From the NCBI GenBank assembly GCA_036023115.1, contig JAYKKT010000086.1, positions 10,989,501 to 11,053,500 of the forward strand: a stretch of DNA of 64,000 nt. Direction: 5' to 3'. This DNA comes from Brasenia schreberi. Its lineage: Eukaryota; Streptophyta; Magnoliopsida; Nymphaeales; Cabombaceae. The notes beneath the pieces were generated by a model. It made no database searches. It had not been told where the DNA came from and saw nothing but the letters and a program-made list of their open reading frames with translations. Shown piece after piece: positions 59,301 through 64,000 of this stretch; within the stretch, counting starts at the first letter, position 1, and each line of letters begins with the position of its first letter. A program made the translations under genes and the position numbers.

Positions 59301-59904
59301 TGGCCTCCAAGAGAAGTTGGATTTCTTATTTAATTATCAGGAGCATTTCAAGCCTCAATCTCCTTGCAGGTTGCCTATGAGGTTGCATCCCTAATTTTAA
59401 TAGAGTTGTGAACTCTACCACGTCTCAAGGTAAACATGATATCTTATGATACTCCCAAGCAAAGCAATTCTTTTATTCCTTTAGTAACTCAATCAACTAC
59501 AACCAATTTTCTTCTGATATGATAGCACTCACCTTTTGCGGTCTAATTGTATCTTTTGAGTTCAAATTTACCTCCATCAGAGGATCAGCCAAAATAAAAC
59601 TCAAATCATCTTTCTTATTAAGACAAGTAGATTTTGTGACTCCTTCGATAGGTGGTGCAATTGATGAAACTCAAAGAGAAAAATTTTTTGCCCCCAAAGA
59701 TGCTTGGGGTATCTTTCCTTAACTCGTTGTTCAATGTAAGTAACTTCCAAACAATGGAAGTACTCCCTAATAGCTTGAGATTGCCTATCCATAAGTATCT
59801 TTAGGAAATGGTTGTATATCAGCCTGATCATAAGTGAAACCCCAAGTTGTTAATTGACACTATCACACACCATCTAGAGCTTCAGGAATGACCATTGGGC
59901 TGAC

Positions 59905-60210
59905 CTAAGGTGAATAGAACAATACCTCAAACAACTGGACATTGGTTGTGAATGGGTCATCTTCAACATTCAAGACTTTGATTGCTTTCATCATCCAAAA
60001 CATCAACATATGGGACAACATCGATGACACACAATAATTTAAGTTTATCCAATCCCTTCCGAGGAGTAAGGAATATCTTAGGTTATCATCAAAGATGAAG
60101 AATAGAGTGGTGGAAGTCCTTGAGCTCACTATAAGCTCCATAGTTGTCACTATTGTTGTGACTGACAGCTCTCCTCGAAAGTTGTATATCTTGAGGTTCA
60201 TCGAGATCAA
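59905..60210 (-). pseudogene. Outer gypsy element protease remnant
   Basis: Reads FIFDDNLRYSLLLGRDWIN, the LLGRDWI block near the C-terminus of gypsy retropepsins. The active-site DxG lies further right in another frame (about 60215-60300) and is not clear. Confidence 0.6.
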
Positions 60211-61354
60211 CAGATTTTAACTTATTGCAATGTATCATGTGATACCACATTTACTAGTGCACCTCTATCAATAAACACTCGTCTAAAAGGGTAACCATTT
60301 ATCATTGATGTGATATACAATGGTTGAAGATGTCTAGTAGCGGCTTTATGTGGCTTCTTAAACACTATTGGCAAGTTAATACTATTGACTAAAATCACTC
60401 AGTCTAGTTCATCTATGAGAAAACCATCATCCTCAGTGATCAAGATTGTGATACGTGCAAAATTCATATGGGAATAGTGATTAGACCATGTGATGGATAG
60501 AACATATCATTGCCAAAGTCTTCATCAGATATGTAGGTTTCATCCAAAAAATCATTATCTTTATCGGCTTCCTCCAACTCTTGTTGGCTCACCATTCTAG
60601 TACATAGGGTATGCGAAGTTCCACCTGGTGTCACACTTATAGGTTCTGAATCACAACTGCGATTTTGCCCAAACTTGGTTTCAGCAAGATCAAGAAGGTC
60701 TAGACAGTGACTCGTTCGCCTCTCTTGTGACCTTACTTTGGAAGTATTTTGGACCTCCTCATCAAAAGCCTGTAAATCTTACTCCTCAACTTCCTTTGCC
60801 CAATCAACCATATATACTCTCAGTCTCACTCTCCAAAGAATAGTGAGTGTTTTTATTCTCTAGCTAGTTCATTTTGAATTGGTATCACTAGTAACATCCC
60901 AATCCTTCTACCACTCATTAAGTACCACATTCATCCACTTGGTAGTCTCTTCAGTCAAGAAGTATAACCACCCATTCGGTTTAGCATCCTCATTGTATGC
61001 TTCATTACCATCTCATATCGTGTGGGTCTCCTTCGGTGAATCTCATGGTTAAAATGGTCGCTCGATATTTTTTCATGATCGAGATGAGACAAACTCGACT
61101 CACACAACTTGCATCTCCTCCACCTCTATCTAGTCATGTTCTGACTCCTCATCACAATTTGGTAAGATTCGAGACTAAGTAGACGGGAAACCCACCTTCA
61201 AACTATTGAGAGATTTGTCAAACTCTATCTTTCTCCTTCATTGGGCTCTTCTTCTCCGAGCCTGCCATTATTTAGTGTTCCCCTGTCATGACTCAAATAT
61301 TTTTAACCACTAATTGTTCCTTGGATCAACATGGGATATGATCATATGACCTCT

Positions 61355-62684
61355 CTATAGGACATGGTCTCTTTCTGAGATATTCGGAGTTGTTATTCCA
61401 TCTTGCACTTGCACCTTAATAGACCACGGATGGTGTTGTTGATGACGATATATCATTGTATTTGACTTGACTTTGTTTCCTAAGCTTGAATTTGGAGAAC
61501 CTTCTACAAGATGCCATTCAATGGCTAAGTTGCAGCATCTCCTGAGGACATGAACAAGGCCTTTGTCTTTGTAATATTTCTCAAGACCACGAACGAGACC
61601 TTTGCCTCTATCGATAGGTTTTTCAAATATGCCAGATAGTAGATTGGATGGACACACAAATGGGACTAGGTAGCTTTCATTCATAATAAGTCCACACTCT
61701 TTTCTTAACCTCGAGTGCTTTGTCTCTACTCGATGTAGACCGGATTGATACAAAATTTTATCCTTACCACTTCAAGTTAGTGGTGATGGTGTATCCTTTA
61801 CTGTAATAGTATAGAATGACAGCATGAGACTGTCTTCAGCTATAGCAAATACAGTCGAAAAAGGGTATAGTGACCCTTGGGAATATGAATTTGTTGATCA
61901 TTCAAGAGCAAATAAAAATTTGACCAGCTTTCAATATATCAAACAACCATGACTTTTTCTCATTGGCTTTTTTCTCTTTAACTTTTGGGAGCCAAAGAGC
62001 ATTTCGAACATATGGAGGCCGTTGAGTTTATTCGGCTGCCACAATTTCGGTCAAATCAGAGTCTTCACAGGTTTCCTACATCATATTCTCTACGCAAGAG
62101 ATCAGGGCCTGGTGCTAGGTCCTCATTGATCCTTTTCACTTATTGAATGGTATACCAGAAGTATTTAGGATATACTCTACCTCCATCACTCAATTTGCTA
62201 ATTGGATTAAGGTTGGATATAAATATTGTGCTAGCCCTTTCTTCGTCTCTAAATGTAAACAGTTTTGTATTAAGGCCACATATTAGGCCTCTGTGAAATG
62301 CATCTAGCAACGATTGACCAACTTGTGAAACTTCTTCAAGAAGACTTCGACAAATTATCTAGTTTTCTAATGGAAATTCAAGTATGTGGAAGTCGATTAT
62401 GGATGGATCTTATTATATCATTTGAGAAACATTTTTTATATCTTTTCCTACGTTTGAATCGATCTAGACCTCAATGATGTATACCATGCATATGCTTGGT
62501 CTGTAAGGAATGACACAAAGAGTTTAAGCTTGTACAACTTATTGTCACTTAACTCTCCACATTTGAGGGTGAATCGTGCCAAATGTTCACCCGGGTATTT
62601 GCTATTTTGCTTTGAGATGGTCGTGAATTTCACCTTGAAATCTCCTAAGATAGGAGTAAGTCTATCGACCCATTCAATATACAA
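61355..62684 (-). pseudogene. Outer gypsy element Gag remnants
   Basis: 62684-62448 reads KYPGEHLARFTLKCGELSD and LKLFVSFLTDQAYAWYTSL, the conserved gypsy Gag pattern (ARFxxxCGEx..LKLRLFPxSLxGxAxxWYxxL). 61753-61355 is an open frame of 132 codons in the same direction without a motif I recognise, probably the Gag-protease linker. Confidence 0.68.
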
Positions 62685-62700
62685 CTTATGATCAACCTCG

Positions 62701-64000
62701 GTACCGAGAGTCTGGAGTTTGATTCCAATGCATTCTGAACTGCCTATATAGCTAATTGAAAATTAGTGGTTTTCATCATTCGAAAACCGAGTTATCATCC
62801 TATCGAATGTTTGCAGCAAATGATGTATTTTTTTCTTTAAGAGTGCATTAGTAGGGATAAAGGAGTGTGACGTGATGAATCGTTCAAACATGATATCCAT
62901 GAGCTTTAAGCTGGTATAGGTGAAGGATGATATATATCAATGATGAAAGATGCCAATGGATATACTCGACCACATCGAGTCTATATAAATTGCATCAGGC
63001 CCCACTAGGCATTGTAAAGAATGTGTTGTCACCTAAAGTTACGACACAATGCAAATGACAATTCTATAAGCTTGATGGAATAGAATGTGATGCAAAGCAT
63101 GTTAGTTGACTATATTCAGTATTTACATGTGTACATGTCGAGCGTTAGGAAAAACATGTACATATTGGGAAATCTTGAACCGGCCAAGAGTTTTATGTTT
63201 TCAACAAAGATTGCATTATAAAGATAATTGTGAAGTAAATGACGATGGTCTAATTTTCAATGAAAATTAAAAAGATTAAAAGCTTCTCAAGATGCATCGT
63301 GCTTGCCTTAGGCTAAAGCGAGTTAAAGTAGTAGGGAAGCATCCTTAACTCTGCGGACAAGGCGGGTGTTGTGAAGGAGGTCACAAGTAGAGATGTCAAA
63401 ATGGGCCTAGCCTGGGGGATCGGTTCTGGAAAAATGCAAGGCCATGCTAGAGAATTCTGACCCATGACCAGGCCGGGTTGGGTGTGGCCTTGACCCATGA
63501 CCACGCTGGGTTGGGTTGGCCCACAGGGCCACAGGTTCATTGGATATTAGATTGGGTCTATAAGACCCGATCTAAATCTGCTTGGAATTCAAATCCAACC
63601 ACAACGGTTTAGGCTTCAACAAGCCGTATTGATGTGAATCGCGAGTCGAGAGGATTCTGGTTAAGCGAAAAGCATCAAATGTTACTCCAATATACATACA
63701 CACACTCTTCAATTTGCACCCACCAATGCATCACACACTCACACATATAACTAGTTGAACATGTTTTCAATAGACTCACAACACACTCACGAGTTAGAAA
63801 TGACTCACCAATTGTCACCCATGCACACATGGTATGTCACACAATAGATATGACTCACCAAGATGACAAAGACCGACTTCACTCACCACGGGTTAAGGAT
63901 AAGAGAGAGATTTGAAATACAAAATTCTGTAGAAAATCACCACTTTCGTTTTCATTCATATGGATGGGTTTATATAGCTTGGAACAACCTTCTAAGCTGA
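62701..64000. other. Non-coding right edge
   Basis: No ORF with a recognisable product. A GGCCCA/GGCCTGG-rich stretch at 63395-63545 resembles those at 1475-1555 and 23100-23250. From 63690 the sequence is CACACA/ACTCAC-rich. It may hold the 5' LTR of the outer gypsy element, but I cannot show it. Confidence 0.4.

Larger units (their letters stand above)
56285..62700 (-). mobile_element. Outer Ty3/gypsy retrotransposon, heavily decayed
   Basis: Minus-strand domains run from right to left: Gag (62684-62448, then weaker 61753-61355), protease (60210-59905), RT (59300-58790), integrase (58790-58255 and into the tandem duplication). RNase H is missing between RT and integrase. The two plus-strand ORF regions at 30565-32659 and 53603-56284 lie beyond integrase on its 3' side and probably belong to it. 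I could not define LTRs for it in the window. Confidence 0.72.

Overview
The window reads as nuclear DNA of a flowering plant. It has spliced genes with GT..AG introns, abundant (GA/CT)n microsatellites, and LTR retrotransposons of the Ty1/copia and Ty3/gypsy (Tat-like) types together with LINE and SINE fragments. I cannot name the species. Two loci look like ordinary host genes. One is the 5' part of a CHX-type cation/H+ antiporter on the minus strand at the left edge (1-776). The other is a five-exon plus-strand gene for a coiled-coil protein (23597-29405). A U-box/ARM pseudogene lies at 7918-8366.

Layout. 1-1250: CHX gene start and promoter. 2217-6176: decayed copia element, interrupted by an LTR fragment. 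6177-7920: Tat-type LTR. 7918-8366: U-box pseudogene. 9745-11562: 3' half of a second, related copia element. 11.6-23.5 kb: mostly non-coding, with microsatellites, two LINE fragments on opposite strands, tRNA-like SINE heads and an unusual inverted/direct repeat cluster. 23.6-29.4 kb: the coiled-coil gene. 30.5-62.7 kb: a nest of gypsy elements.

The nest has three resolvable layers. The outer layer is a minus-strand gypsy element (gag near 62.6 kb, integrase near 58.3 kb), a 985-bp tandem duplication, and two plus-strand (antisense) ORF regions, one of which resembles the plant mobile domain. Into the first antisense ORF a 20,938-bp Tat-like element (32660-53597, coding on minus) inserted with a perfect CTACT target duplication. 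Two solo LTRs of related families then landed inside that element. One is at 40665-43956 (plus, duplication TATAT). The other is at 44545-47719 (minus, duplication GCGGG/GCGAG). Bridging each insertion puts the interrupted reading frame back in register, which independently supports the boundaries.

The most interesting signal is in the LTRs. Five copies from several diverged families keep, at fixed distances from the LTR 3' end, an 8-bp-stem/4-nt-loop hairpin with compensatory base changes and a conserved 28-nt block. The four large copies also carry an array of GAGC-loop-GCTC hairpins and a CACGTG box at constant spacing from the TATA box. None of the retroelement ORFs is intact.
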